Assembly (NCBI GenBank): GCA_964351745.1 | Contig: CAYGPI010000024.1 | Coordinates: 1-28,571 of the forward strand | Length of the DNA: 28,571 nt | Direction: 5' to 3' | Source: CAYNJF01 sp964351745 | GTDB taxonomy: Bacteria > Pseudomonadota > Gammaproteobacteria > Berkiellales > Berkiellaceae | In this document: piece by piece, positions 1 through 10,100 of the stretch | Layout: each line of letters starts with the position of its first letter | How positions within the stretch are numbered: position 1 is the first letter of the stretch | Program-made: the position numbers and the translations under genes | The notes under the pieces: model-generated | Seen by the model: only the letters and a program-made list of their open reading frames with translations | The model's database searches: none | What the model was told of the DNA's origin: nothing

Positions 1-1404
1 TTAGCTTTTAAAATTCCTAACTTTTTTAGGCGATTATTTGCAGAAGGAGCTTTTTCTCAAGCTTTTGTTCCAATACTTGCCCAATATCGAGGTACAAAGG
101 AGCCTGAAGAAGTCCGTGAATTAGTGGACAAAGTGACCGGCAACTTAACGATGGTCCTTACTATCGTGACGCTTATTGGGATTTTAGCGGCGCCATGGTT
201 TGTGTGGATCTTTGCGCCAGGTTTTGAGCCCGATGGAGATAGGGCAAGGCTTGCGACACAAATGTTGCGCATTACCTTTCCATACCTCATGTTTATTTCA
301 CTAACAGCCTTAGCTGGGGGCATCTTAAATACTTATAGGCGATTTAGTGTTCCAGCTTTTACCCCAGTTCTTCTTAATATCAGCCTTATTTTGAGTGCTG
401 TCTATTTAAGTTCTTTCATGCAAGAGCCAATTATGGCACTTGCATGGGGGGTATTTATTGGTGGTGGGTTGCAGTTGGCATTGCAATTTCCATTTTTGAA
501 GCAGATAGGGTTTAAGCCTCGCTGTGTTTGGGATTGGAAAGATCCTGGTGTTAGACGGATTCTGAAATTGATGCTTCCAGCTGTTTTAGGCGCTTCAGTG
601 ATGCAAATTAACTTACTAGTTGATACACTTTTTGCCTCATTCTTACCGGTAGGTAGTTTATCGTGGCTATATTATGCTGACAGAATCATTGAATTTCCTT
701 TAGGTCTATTTGGAGTTGCATTAGCAACGGTTGCTTTACCAAATCTTGCTCATCATTTTTCAACAAAAAATGAAGAATCTTTTGCTCTACAGTGCCAGTG
801 GGCTGCAAAAGCTTGTCTCGTGGTGAGTTTGCCATGCGCGATTGGGTTATGGGTGTTAGCGCTTCCTGTGATGACAACCTTATTTTGCCACGGGGCCTTT
901 GTGACAAAAGATGTTGAAATGGCTAGCTTAAGTTTAAGAATGCTTAGTTTAGGACTTCTGTCATTTATGATGGTGAAAGTTTTAGTGTCTATTTTTTATG
1001 CGAGACAAAATACGGCGTTTCCAGTGAAGGTTGCCATCATTGCTTTGCTCAGTAACATCATTTTGAATGCTGTTTTAATTAAGCCTATGGCCCATGCCGG
1101 CTTAAGTCTCAGTTCAAGCATAAGTGCTTGGCTACAAGTTATTCTCTTAGGTGCGGCGATTATTCGCCAAGGGCATTTGCAGGGCTCATGGACGCTCTTT
1201 TTGGTCCGTTTAGGTTTAGCTGGCCTTTGTATGGGAGCCAGTCTTGCTTGGTTAAGTCCCTCCTTTGAGGGTTGGTTAGGGATGACTTTATTACTTCAGG
1301 TAGCCTACTTGTTTGGATTGATAGGCGTTGGTGCCTTGGTTTATGGCGCAAGTTTATGGTTGTTTGGCTTGCGGTTCACACATTTCTCGCTGGAAAAGGT
1401 GTAA
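1..1404 (+). CDS. murJ: Lipid II flippase MurJ (MviN), 5' end cut by window edge
   Basis: MurJ is an inner-membrane MOP-superfamily flippase that moves lipid II across the cytoplasmic membrane for peptidoglycan synthesis. The frame is open from base 1 (LAFKIPNFFRRLFAEGAFSQ), so the gene begins outside the window. A GTG at 124 is internal and not the start. The visible part is 467 residues; the family is usually about 510, so roughly 40 N-terminal residues are missing. The RRLFAEGAFSQAFVP segment is the strongly conserved early MurJ motif, and YADRIIEFPLG (bases about 670-702) carries the conserved Arg and Glu of the central cavity. Many hydrophobic membrane segments follow. It is followed by ribF, as in many gammaproteobacteria. 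Confidence 0.96.
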   Translation, partial: LAFKIPNFFRRLFAEGAFSQAFVPILAQYRGTKEPEEVRELVDKVTGNLTMVLTIVTLIGILAAPWFVWIFAPGFEPDGDRARLATQMLRITFPYLMFISLTALAGGILNTYRRFSVPAFTPVLLNISLILSAVYLSSFMQEPIMALAWGVFIGGGLQLALQFPFLKQIGFKPRCVWDWKDPGVRRILKLMLPAVLGASVMQINLLVDTLFASFLPVGSLSWLYYADRIIEFPLGLFGVALATVALPNLAHHFSTKNEESFALQCQWAAKACLVVSLPCAIGLWVLALPVMTTLFCHGAFVTKDVEMASLSLRMLSLGLLSFMMVKVLVSIFYARQNTAFPVKVAIIALLSNIILNAVLIKPMAHAGLSLSSSISAWLQVILLGAAIIRQGHLQGSWTLFLVRLGLAGLCMGASLAWLSPSFEGWLGMTLLLQVAYLFGLIGVGALVYGASLWLFGLRFTHFSLEKV

Positions 1405-1421
1405 AATATTGGCTGCCTCTC

Positions 1422-1430
1422 TGGTATAAT
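1422..1430 (+). promoter_or_regulatory. Probable extended -10 promoter for ribF
   Basis: TGG-TATAAT is a perfect -10 hexamer (1425-1430) with the TGn extension, lying in the 54-base gap between murJ and ribF about 30 bases before the ribF ATG. No good -35 hexamer is present 16-18 bases upstream, which is typical of extended -10 promoters. It would let ribF and following genes be transcribed independently of murJ. Confidence 0.55.
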
Positions 1431-1458
1431 GCCGTTTTAGCTTTAACGAGAAAGATCC

Positions 1459-2397
1459 ATGCAATTGATTCGTAGCTACAATCAAGACCTATTTCCCTCA
1501 GGGAGCGTTATTGCGATAGGAAATTTTGAAGGGCTACATTTGGGTCATCAAAGCATTATCAAAGAGTTAGTTAACAAATCTTTTTCCTTGGGCTTGCCTT
1601 CGGTTGTTATCACCTTTTCTCCAAGTCCTAAGCAATTTTTTGCAAAGCAAAATACCTCTTTGAGACTCATGCGCCCTCAAGATAAATGGCGAGCGTTTGA
1701 AGCTTTGGGCGTTGATAAAGTCATCGACATGAAGTTTTCATCAAAGGTTGCATGCCAGACACATCAGGATTTTTTGAAGCAGGTTCTGGTCGGCTCTTGC
1801 AACATGAAACATTTGTTTGTGGGCAATAATTTTCGTTTTGGCCACTTGCGCCAAGGTGATGTGACTTTTTTAAAATCCCAAGCAAAAAAGTTTGGCTTTG
1901 AGGTCACGCAGGTGCCCGCGGTGACTTTAGACGACGTGCTCATTAGTAGCACGGTGATTCGAGAGCGGTTAGCTGTGTCAGATTTAAGTTTTGTCACGAG
2001 AGCGTTAGGTAAACCCTATTGTCTTACTGGGTATGTTTGTCACGGTGATAAAAAAGGCCGTTTAATTGGGTTTCCAACAGCTAACATTGTACCACCGAAA
2101 GTAAGCTTGCCTGAAAAGGGTGTTTACTATGTTCAAATGAAGGGGCTGGATCGGAGCTATGAAGGCGTTTGTAATTTGGGAGTAAGACCTACCGTGCAGG
2201 GCGTCAAACTGTTATGTGAGACTCATTTGTTCGATTTTTCTGCAGATATTTATGGCAAAAAAGTAACGGTACAATTTATCAAAAAAATAAGAGATGAAGT
2301 TAGGTTTGAATCTTTGGAAGCTTTGCGTGCACAAATCCAAAAGGATGTAGCGCTTGGTAGGTCATATCAAAATGGTGCTTTTCGCCATCTTGTTTAA
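1459..2397 (+). CDS. ribF: Bifunctional riboflavin kinase / FAD synthetase
   Basis: RibF phosphorylates riboflavin to FMN and adenylates FMN to FAD in the cytoplasm. The 312-residue product has the usual length. The N-terminal nucleotidyltransferase half shows GNFEGLHLGH (residues about 22-31, the HxGH nucleotide-binding motif), GHLRQGDV and ISSTVIRERL. The C-terminal flavokinase half shows GRLIGFPTANI (the GxPTxN motif), GVYYV, GVCNLGVRPTV and the ETHLFDF segment with the catalytic-type Glu. The ATG at 1459 sits after a weak purine-rich stretch (GAGAAAGA). The gene lies between murJ and ileS, the common gammaproteobacterial order. Confidence 0.97.
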   Translation: MQLIRSYNQDLFPSGSVIAIGNFEGLHLGHQSIIKELVNKSFSLGLPSVVITFSPSPKQFFAKQNTSLRLMRPQDKWRAFEALGVDKVIDMKFSSKVACQTHQDFLKQVLVGSCNMKHLFVGNNFRFGHLRQGDVTFLKSQAKKFGFEVTQVPAVTLDDVLISSTVIRERLAVSDLSFVTRALGKPYCLTGYVCHGDKKGRLIGFPTANIVPPKVSLPEKGVYYVQMKGLDRSYEGVCNLGVRPTVQGVKLLCETHLFDFSADIYGKKVTVQFIKKIRDEVRFESLEALRAQIQKDVALGRSYQNGAFRHLV

Positions 2398-2440
2398 ATT
2401 TATTAAAAAATGATATAGCTCATTTAACTATTGAGATACG

Positions 2441-5263
2441 ATGATGAAAGAAGTCGATTATAAAGATACACTAAACTTACCAAAAACAGAGTTTTTGATG
2501 AGAGCCTCTCTACCAAACAGAGAGCCAGAATTCTTGAAAAGATGGTCTGATTTTAATCTATATCAAAAAATTAGGGAGGCCAGAGCAGGTCGTCCTAAAT
2601 TTATTTTGCATGATGGTCCACCATATGCCAATGGCGATATTCATATTGGCCATGCCGTCAACAAAATTTTAAAAGATATGATTATTAAATCAAAAGGGTC
2701 ATCGGGTTTTGATGCGCCATTCATGCCTGGATGGGACTGCCATGGGTTACCCATTGAGCTCAATGTTGAGAAAAAAAAGGGTAAGCCAGGTCAAAAATTA
2801 AACGCTAAAGAATTTAGAGCAGCCTGTGCGCAATATGCGCAATCTCAAATCGACATACAAGCAGCATCATTTCAACGTTTAGGATTAACCTTAGATTGGG
2901 AAAATCCGTATAAAACAATGGATTATAGCTATCAAGCTGATATCGTGCGCTCAATCGGTCATATTTATAAGAAAGGGCATCTGCAACAGGGATTTAAGCC
3001 TGTTAATTGGTGTGTTGACTGCTGCTCATCATTAGCAGAAGCGGAAGTTGAACATAAAGACAAAGAATCTCATTCGATAGATGTCATTTTTCATGCTCAA
3101 TCTGTTCCTGAAGTTTCTAAAAAATTTGGCATTCAAGGTCTTGAACATGTAGCAGCCATTGTTTGGACAACCACACCATGGACTTTACCTGCCAATGAAG
3201 GGCTTGCCTTCCATCCAGAGTTAGATTACGTTTTATTCCAACCTTTTGGAAAGCCGCAAGCTTTTATTGTTGCGAAAGGTTTGCTTGAAAAAGTTATGGA
3301 AAGATGCTCTTTTGAGCCTGTCGAAGTTTTAGGGCAGGTGAAGGGGGCGGACTTAGAGGGGCTTGAATTTAAGCATCCTTTTTACGATAAAATGTCACCA
3401 GCTCTCTTAGGTGATCACGTGACGCTTGATGCGGGTACAGGTATTGTGCACACCGCCCCAGCCCATGGTTTAGATGATTATTATCTTGGTGAAAAATATC
3501 AACTTAATATGATTAACCCTGTGGGTGACAATGGGTGCTATCTCAGCGATTTGCCTTTACTGGGAGGTCAGTTCGTTTTTAAAGCGAATCAGCTAATCGT
3601 GGATATGATGAAAGAGAATCAAAATCTCGCTCATCATGAAATGATTCAACATAGTTACCCTCATTGTTGGCGACATAAATCACCGACAATTTTTAGAGCA
3701 ACCCCTCAGTGGTTTATAAGCATGGATGAAGCTGGCATTCGATCCAAAGCTTTAAAAGCGATTTCTAAAGTTGACTGGATACCTTCTTGGGGCGAGGAGC
3801 GTATTAAACTTATGATTGAAGGCCGCCCAGATTGGTGTATTTCAAGGCAAAGAACTTGGGGTGTTCCTTTACCTTTGATTATGCATAAAGAGACCAAAGA
3901 AGTTCATCCTAAAATGCAAACTTTGTTCGAGCCTATCGCTAAGTTGATTGAAGAGCATGGTATTGAAGCTTGGCACGAGCTGGATCTAAGTGCTTTAGGG
4001 TTAGATGATGGTGAGCTGTATCAGAAATCTCAAGACACCTTAGATGTATGGCTAGATTCAGGTGTGAGCCATCTTGCGGTACTTAAACGAAGAGAAGCAC
4101 TTAAATTTCCTGCTGACTTGTATCTTGAAGGCAGTGACCAATATCGAGGATGGTTCCAATCTTCTTTATTGACCTCTATTGGCGTCAATCAGGAAGCACC
4201 GTACAAGAAAGTCTTAACTCATGGATTTGTGGTGGATGCTGCGGGCCGAAAGATGTCTAAGTCTTTAGGGAACGTTATGGCGCCAAGCAAAGTGATTCAA
4301 CAAATGGGTGCTGATGTTTTAAGGCTGTGGGTTTCAGCAACAGATTACAAGCATGAGATTCATGTCAGTGATGAAATTTTAAAAAGAGTTGGGGATGCTT
4401 ATCGCCGAATCCGTAATACGGCAAGATTTTTACTAGCGAATCTTAATGGCTTTGAGCCAGATGAACATCTGGTTGACATGAAGGAGCTGCTTGCGCTTGA
4501 TGCGTGGATTGTTGATAAGGCTTATCACCTTCAAAAGGAGATTGTCCAAGCGTATGATGATCTTCAGTTCCATCAGATATATCAACTTACGCATAATTTT
4601 TGTGTTAATGAGTTAGGTGGTTTTTATCTTGATATTATTAAAGATAGGCAATACACCACTAAAACTTCAAGTCGAGCAAGACTATCTGCTCAAACAGCCA
4701 TGTATCATGTGATAGAAGCGCTAAGCCGTTGGCTTGCCCCTATCACTTGTTTTACGGCAGAAGATATTTGGGACCATCTGCCAGGTAAGCGAGAAGCTTC
4801 TATCTTTTTAAGTGAATGGTATGAAGGGTTAAAACCCATGAAGCGCCAATCTATGGATGAAGAGTTTTGGCATGAAATTATCCAAGTGCGTACCGAAGTT
4901 AATAAGGCCTTAGAATTGCACCGCGCTCAAAAAACAATAGGTACCCCTTTAGAAGCCAAAATAACACTTTATGTTAGTGATGCGTTAGAGAAAACGCTGT
5001 CTCTATTAGGAGAGGAGTTACGGTTTGTGCTGATTACCTCAGAAACACAGGTGCTACCAATATCTGCTCAATCAGATAGCGCGAAAGCATCTTCGAGGGA
5101 TGACTTGTTCATTGAGGTGTCGCGAATCGAAGCACCAAAATGTGAAAGATGTTGGCATCGTAGGGCTGATGTGAATGAGCATGCGCTATATCCTGGACTC
5201 TGTCATCGCTGTGTTACCAATGTTGATGAAAAATCTGAAGGTGAGAGCCGGTTATATGCTTAA
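2441..5263 (+). CDS. ileS: Isoleucyl-tRNA synthetase
   Basis: IleS charges tRNA-Ile with isoleucine and edits misactivated valine. It is a class I synthetase of 940 residues, close to the 938 of E. coli. HIGH is at residues 68-71 (GDIHIGHAVNKIL) and KMSKS at 604-608 (GRKMSKSLGN). The editing (CP1) region contains the conserved VWTTTPWTLPAN segment and GTGIVHTAPAHG. The C-terminal zinc finger is intact, with cysteine pairs at 901/904 and 921/924. Two ATG codons stand in tandem (2441 and 2444) and either may be used; upstream only a weak TTGAGA-like ribosome site is visible. The 3' end overlaps lspA by 8 bases. Confidence 0.98.
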   Translation: MMKEVDYKDTLNLPKTEFLMRASLPNREPEFLKRWSDFNLYQKIREARAGRPKFILHDGPPYANGDIHIGHAVNKILKDMIIKSKGSSGFDAPFMPGWDCHGLPIELNVEKKKGKPGQKLNAKEFRAACAQYAQSQIDIQAASFQRLGLTLDWENPYKTMDYSYQADIVRSIGHIYKKGHLQQGFKPVNWCVDCCSSLAEAEVEHKDKESHSIDVIFHAQSVPEVSKKFGIQGLEHVAAIVWTTTPWTLPANEGLAFHPELDYVLFQPFGKPQAFIVAKGLLEKVMERCSFEPVEVLGQVKGADLEGLEFKHPFYDKMSPALLGDHVTLDAGTGIVHTAPAHGLDDYYLGEKYQLNMINPVGDNGCYLSDLPLLGGQFVFKANQLIVDMMKENQNLAHHEMIQHSYPHCWRHKSPTIFRATPQWFISMDEAGIRSKALKAISKVDWIPSWGEERIKLMIEGRPDWCISRQRTWGVPLPLIMHKETKEVHPKMQTLFEPIAKLIEEHGIEAWHELDLSALGLDDGELYQKSQDTLDVWLDSGVSHLAVLKRREALKFPADLYLEGSDQYRGWFQSSLLTSIGVNQEAPYKKVLTHGFVVDAAGRKMSKSLGNVMAPSKVIQQMGADVLRLWVSATDYKHEIHVSDEILKRVGDAYRRIRNTARFLLANLNGFEPDEHLVDMKELLALDAWIVDKAYHLQKEIVQAYDDLQFHQIYQLTHNFCVNELGGFYLDIIKDRQYTTKTSSRARLSAQTAMYHVIEALSRWLAPITCFTAEDIWDHLPGKREASIFLSEWYEGLKPMKRQSMDEEFWHEIIQVRTEVNKALELHRAQKTIGTPLEAKITLYVSDALEKTLSLLGEELRFVLITSETQVLPISAQSDSAKASSRDDLFIEVSRIEAPKCERCWHRRADVNEHALYPGLCHRCVTNVDEKSEGESRLYA

Positions 5264-5747
5264 GTCTATGTCTTCATGGAAATGGTTTGTCTTGATTGTC
5301 GTTGGGGTCGTTGTTGATCAATGGACAAAATTCAGTGTTTTACAACATTTTCAGTTGGCTGAAAGTTTAAACATCATGCCAAGCTTAAATTTTACTCTAA
5401 GCTATAATGCTGGTATTGCTTTTGGGTGGTTTAGCTCTGGTGGGCAAATGGCTCAATATGCCTTGCTTGGCATCACTGCAATGATGACGATTGGTTTGAG
5501 TATTTGGCTTGTCAAAACACCGAAAGCTTGGCCGCTTCAAGCTTTGGCTCTTAGCTTTATTGTAAGTGGGGCGACAGGAAATTTAATTGATCGGATGTTT
5601 AGAGGGTATGTTGTCGATTTTATTGATTTTTATGTAAAACAATGGCATTTCCATACTTTTAATGTGGCTGATGCTTTGATTAGTGTCGGGGCTGGCTTGT
5701 TGATATTGTCGTCTTTTATTTATAAAGATGAAGCTGAGGTTGTATGA
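5256..5747 (+). CDS. lspA: Lipoprotein signal peptidase (signal peptidase II)
   Basis: LspA is an inner-membrane aspartyl protease that removes signal peptides from diacylated prolipoproteins. I chose the ATG at 5256, giving 163 residues (E. coli 164); it has GGTGAG about 10 bases upstream and an N-terminus that leads directly into the first membrane helix. The frame stays open upstream, and a GTG at 5241 is a possible alternative. Conserved features are VVDQWTKF after helix 1, FNFTLSYNAGIAFG-type sequence, GNLIDRMFRGYVVDFIDFY with one catalytic Asp, and FNVADALIS with the other. Four hydrophobic helices are evident. It overlaps ileS by 8 bases and ispH by 4 (ATGA), so translation is probably coupled. 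The fkpB gene that sits between lspA and ispH in several relatives is absent. Confidence 0.96.
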   Translation: MLKSMSSWKWFVLIVVGVVVDQWTKFSVLQHFQLAESLNIMPSLNFTLSYNAGIAFGWFSSGGQMAQYALLGITAMMTIGLSIWLVKTPKAWPLQALALSFIVSGATGNLIDRMFRGYVVDFIDFYVKQWHFHTFNVADALISVGAGLLILSSFIYKDEAEVV

Positions 5748-6715
5748 AAATAGTATTAGCTAACCCTCGAGGGTTTTGTGCGGGTGTCGATAGAGCCATT
5801 GATATAGTTAAAGCAACGCTGAGCAAATATGGGGCGCCTGTTTATGTTCGACACGAGGTTGTTCACAACCGCTTTGTTGTCGATGCTTTAAAAGCAGATG
5901 GCGCACGCTTTGTTGAAGAGCTTGATGAAATACCAGATGGCTCCGTTGTTATTTTTAGCGCCCATGGTGTTTCCCAAGCGGTGAGGAATGAAGCTAAGAG
6001 CCGAGATCTCAAACTAGTTTTAGATGCCACTTGTCCTTTAGTCTCTAAGGTTCATATGGAAGTGACGCGCTATTCGCGTAAAGGCCATGACATGGTTTTG
6101 ATTGGCCATGCTGGGCACGCGGAAGTTGAAGGAACGCTAGGTCAATACCAAAACCCTGAAGGAAAAATTCATTTAGTTGAATCTGTTGCTGATGTGGCTA
6201 ACCTTCAAATTGAGAAAGAGCAGCAATGTTATTATGTGACTCAAACCACATTGTCGGTTGATGATACGAAAGGGATTATCGATGCGTTAAAGGCCAAATA
6301 CCCAATGATGGGAGGCCCTAGGAAAGATGATATTTGTTACGCCACTCAAAATCGCCAAGATGCTGTGAAGGTTTTAGCTTCGCAAAGCGATATGGTTCTT
6401 GTCGTTGGCTCTAAAACTAGTTCAAACTCCAATCGATTAAGAGAACTGGCTGAGCATTGTGGCGTGCGAAGTTATTTAATCGATGGGCCTGAGGATATTT
6501 CATTGGATTGGTTTAAGAGCGTCAAAACCATTGGGATAACTGCAGGAGCTAGTGCTCCTGAGATTTTAGTCCAAAAAGTGATTGATTATATTCAGGCCCA
6601 TTTTTCTCCGTGTGACATGACACAAATTGAAGGTCTTGAAGAAACGGTTAGCTTTGCTCTGCCTAAAGAATTAAAGGGCGTTCTTACTAAGCATACTTTA
6701 GCAGAGCCTAGCTAA
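5744..6715 (+). CDS. ispH: 4-hydroxy-3-methylbut-2-enyl diphosphate reductase
   Basis: IspH (LytB) is the [4Fe-4S] enzyme that makes IPP and DMAPP from HMBPP in the last step of the MEP pathway. The 323-residue product has the three cluster cysteines at C12 (NPRGFCAGV), C97 (DATCPLVSKVH) and C198 (DDICYATQNRQ). The substrate-binding histidines H41, H74 and H125 and the catalytic E127 (GHAGHAEVEGT) are also present. Late conserved segments include SSNSNRLRELA and GITAGASAPE. It starts within the lspA stop (ATGA). Its end is only 9 bases from the end of the convergent pilE gene. Presence of IspH implies the non-mevalonate route. Confidence 0.98.
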   Translation: MKIVLANPRGFCAGVDRAIDIVKATLSKYGAPVYVRHEVVHNRFVVDALKADGARFVEELDEIPDGSVVIFSAHGVSQAVRNEAKSRDLKLVLDATCPLVSKVHMEVTRYSRKGHDMVLIGHAGHAEVEGTLGQYQNPEGKIHLVESVADVANLQIEKEQQCYYVTQTTLSVDDTKGIIDALKAKYPMMGGPRKDDICYATQNRQDAVKVLASQSDMVLVVGSKTSSNSNRLRELAEHCGVRSYLIDGPEDISLDWFKSVKTIGITAGASAPEILVQKVIDYIQAHFSPCDMTQIEGLEETVSFALPKELKGVLTKHTLAEPS

Positions 6716-6724
6716 AAATCTTAG

Positions 6725-7126
6725 TTACCAGCAGGTATCTGGAGTAGGCCCTTTAATGTTGGTATGGGTTAAGGTGAGCGTGCCGCAAGTGTCACCGACT
6801 TGTGGGCCTCCTGGAGCCGGGGTTGCGTTAAGCGTAAAGGTTGTCGCAGAAACATTAGTGATACTTAAGGTATAAAAGCCTTCTCTAGATGTGGATGGCC
6901 CACCAACCGCTGCTGGCGTTGTCGCGCCTGCATAAGTGTTATTTTCAGTATAAAAATGCTCGACAAGCGTTGCAAGCTCCAAAAGCCCCGTTTGGGCATC
7001 GGTTCGCCTCGCCTTTCTCACTTGCTCTTCGTATGATGGGTAAGCAATCCCAGCTAAAATACCTATCACTGCTACGACAATCATAAGCTCTATAAGATTG
7101 AATCCGCTTGTTTTCTTGATAATCAT
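6725..7126 (-). CDS. pilE: Minor type IV pilin PilE
   Basis: A 133-residue type IV prepilin, probably the PilE minor pilin that links the tip priming complex to the major pilin shaft. The leader is short (MIIKKTSG) and cut by prepilin peptidase before F9; Glu at mature position 5 (E13) is present, and the helix LIELMIVVAVIGILAGIAYP is typical. Mature residue 2 is Asn instead of the common Thr (FNLIE). The C-terminus has two cysteines (DTCGTLTLTH...PDTCW), the disulfide loop layout of PilE-family minor pilins. AGAGG 6 bases before the ATG is a good ribosome site. Its place last in the cluster, next to ispH, matches the P. aeruginosa order. Confidence 0.9.
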   Translation of the reverse strand: MIIKKTSGFNLIELMIVVAVIGILAGIAYPSYEEQVRKARRTDAQTGLLELATLVEHFYTENNTYAGATTPAAVGGPSTSREGFYTLSITNVSATTFTLNATPAPGGPQVGDTCGTLTLTHTNIKGPTPDTCW

Positions 7127-7138
7127 CTTATGCCTCTA

Positions 7139-10100
7139 TTAGTTAACTTGTTGCCAGCTTTGACGGCCTTGGCCTCTATTGTCAACTGATTCTGTTTTAG
7201 TTGAGATACCATTTGAGCCACTTAGTACCTTGTATTCAATGTCATTTGATGAATTGGTTAAAATGGCTGGAGTGCCGCCTAGCATGCCGACATCCGATTC
7301 AATACCAGAATGGGGAGCGGCAACCGTTTGATTGGTGGATGGATCTGTATAGTAAATATAATCAGCATCTGTAAACTCACCATCTGAGTTCGTATCATAG
7401 GGCGGCATGCCTAATCTGCTACCATTTTTGGCATTTAGCTCCATAATCCAGCTTTTAGATTGGTTAGGCGTACAGAGATCGTCGCCGTTGCTTTGTGGCA
7501 ATAAGGTTGTAAAAATAATCCGACCATTCCTAAGTTTTGGACGGTTAGTGCTCCTCTCACCAGCATTATTATTATTTTCTTTAAGCTCTAAACTCCATCC
7601 AACATGGGATGGATCGATATCAAAATTAGTCGTCGCTCTCATTTGATTATTTGACGCTAAGATCTCTTGTCGAAGCAGTTGCTTAGAGTTAGATAAAATT
7701 GTATTTTGAGACGGTATATTTTTGTCCCAAAGGCCGTAAAAAGCCTGTGTTGATTGGCCTTTATTGTTATTGTCAGATGTCTCAAGGTATTTTCCAGTTC
7801 CAAAATAAACCATCATGCCTTTGGTTAGCCCATCAATATGTGGGCCAACCACCACAGGTGACGTGATAGGTTGGTTGCCACTAAAAAAGGTTTTAACAGA
7901 GCTCGGTTTCTGCCAGTTAGTGGGATCTGTACTGCTAACATCAAATTTATGCAGCTCTCCGCTTAAATCGCCGGCATAGATGTAATCAACTTTGTAGTCG
8001 CCATCAATATCCACTGGGAACGGCTCGCTTAACCCGTTATCCTTATTGTCACCAACTAGAATCTTGATATAATCCTTGTTGATGTCCCATTGACCATCAA
8101 GCCCTTTTTCGATGAAGAGAATAAATAAAGCAGCTTTTTTGCTTGTTGAGACATAATCATCCTTTGCGCCAGATGGATAATGGGTGCTTCCTGAGTTGTA
8201 GCCATTGCCCACAATCACAGCCCATTGATCGTTATTCATTTGAACGATTTGAGGCGTGCCATAACTATAACCAAAATCGGCATCATCTGAGTCATCAAAC
8301 TCAAAAATAACTTGCTTTTCAGTATCTACATTTTTTTGAGTGAATGAGCCTTGTGTAACATCCAAAGCGAAAATACTTTGCCCACCAGCTCGCAGACCAC
8401 CCACTAAGATTGTGCGCCATGACTCATCATGATTAAAATAAACATCATTCGAGGATAATTGTCCGTCGACAAAAAAGTTATGATCATACTGAGGAGAGCT
8501 TAAATCCGCAAGGTGACTCCATAATCCATGGTATCCAGGGACGTAAGCCATGAGCTCTTTTCCTTTATCTGCAGAAAAGATATGAAGCATGCCATCATTC
8601 GCTCCGACAGCAATCATGCTACCTCTGTTTTTATAGGCTTCTTTAAAAGACAAGTAAGAACTTTCATTATAAAGGCGCGAAGGCTTGTCTATATATAAGG
8701 GAGAAGAGTGAACAATGTCACCAAGCGGCGTTTCTCTTGAGCGCAATATGCCGCCATTTCTTTTTTCTTGAGATCTATCACCTCTTAAATAATTAATCAC
8801 TTGATCTTCGGTGACAGCGCTATTCATTGTTGTGACAAAATCCTGAATATAAGATTTTTGAAGTGCATTAAAAGATTTATCATTGTTTTTATCCTTCCAT
8901 TGAAATTTAATGCCTCGAATGCCATTGTAAGTGACAATTTTCCTTGACGAGGGGTCTCGTGCCGCTAAATGCTCTGCCACGCTAAAAGTAGGTTTGACTG
9001 TGTTCAATTCACCTTTTGAAGAAATAGGATAGGCTAACAGATCGCCACTCCATGTATCAGAATTAAAAATAGCTTGATAAACGTCAGAGTCACTTCTTAG
9101 AATCGAGGAAGCAACAGATGCTCCGCCTAAGGATGCTTTAGAAATTTTAGCAATGCTGCCCATGGCATTTTGTAGCGTTGTTAGTAATTCCTGAACATTA
9201 TTGGCTGATGAGTAAAAGGCGTGAGAATTATAAGAAGCGTGCCATAAATCATCAATTTTTTCAGAGCATGAGTCACAGTTTGTTGGGTCACCCCAGTTGC
9301 TATTGTAGGTGAGGGCAGGTGTTGGCCAGCCATTATCGCCCTTTGCTAAGTTCCCTTTAACACCAAAAGCAACGCCATAAGTGTTCATATGTTGGGCTTT
9401 GTTGTTATTGGTTTCCGAGGTTGGGACATTATTCGCCATGCTTGGCATCAAATCTCTCTTATAATAATAGCTAGCAATGTCTGCTAATGTAGAGCTTTTT
9501 GAGCCATATCCATCGCCATCGACATCGCCTCTTTTAGGAGCTGTTCCATTGTGATAACCATCGGTTAGCATGATGGCGTTATTAACTTGACACTCGTATT
9601 TGATAGGCTCTTTACCAGATAGTTTTCCCTCATAGTATTGGCCTGCGACATCAAGCGCTTTCACTAAAGGCGTACCATAAGCACGTTGCTCGTCTTTAAA
9701 ATACCCATCAAGCAACTTTGTATTGTGCTCTTCAACGTCATCCGAAGAGTCAGGGATTTTCGTATCAATATCGTTATCATTGATATAGCTTAAACCGTAG
9801 TGAAATTTGGGATACAAATCAATAATTTCACTGATACCTGCTTTGGCTGTAAAAGCTCTACGGCGATAATATTGAAACCAGTTGGCATAGTTTTCTCTAG
9901 CTTCTGCGATGGTTTTGCAGCTTGGAGAGTCCGTTGAAGTGAGAGGTTTCGAACCATCAATGATTGGATGAATCAAATCATGACTGCCTAAAGCATCAAA
10001 ACAAGCGTTACCGGACAAGGTTGTTTGTTTGACTATGCGAGGCATCATCGTTGAAGGATCCGTGTCATAGATTTTAACCGCCATGGTATTGGAGGAATTG

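Noticed and set aside
124..126. GTG as a possible start of the first gene
   Set aside because: The frame is open to base 1 and the residues before 124 match conserved MurJ sequence, so the gene simply begins outside the window.
5175..5255. Longer lspA beginning at 5175
   Set aside because: It adds 27 residues lying wholly within the ileS zinc-finger coding sequence; the ATG at 5256 gives the normal LspA length and a ribosome site.
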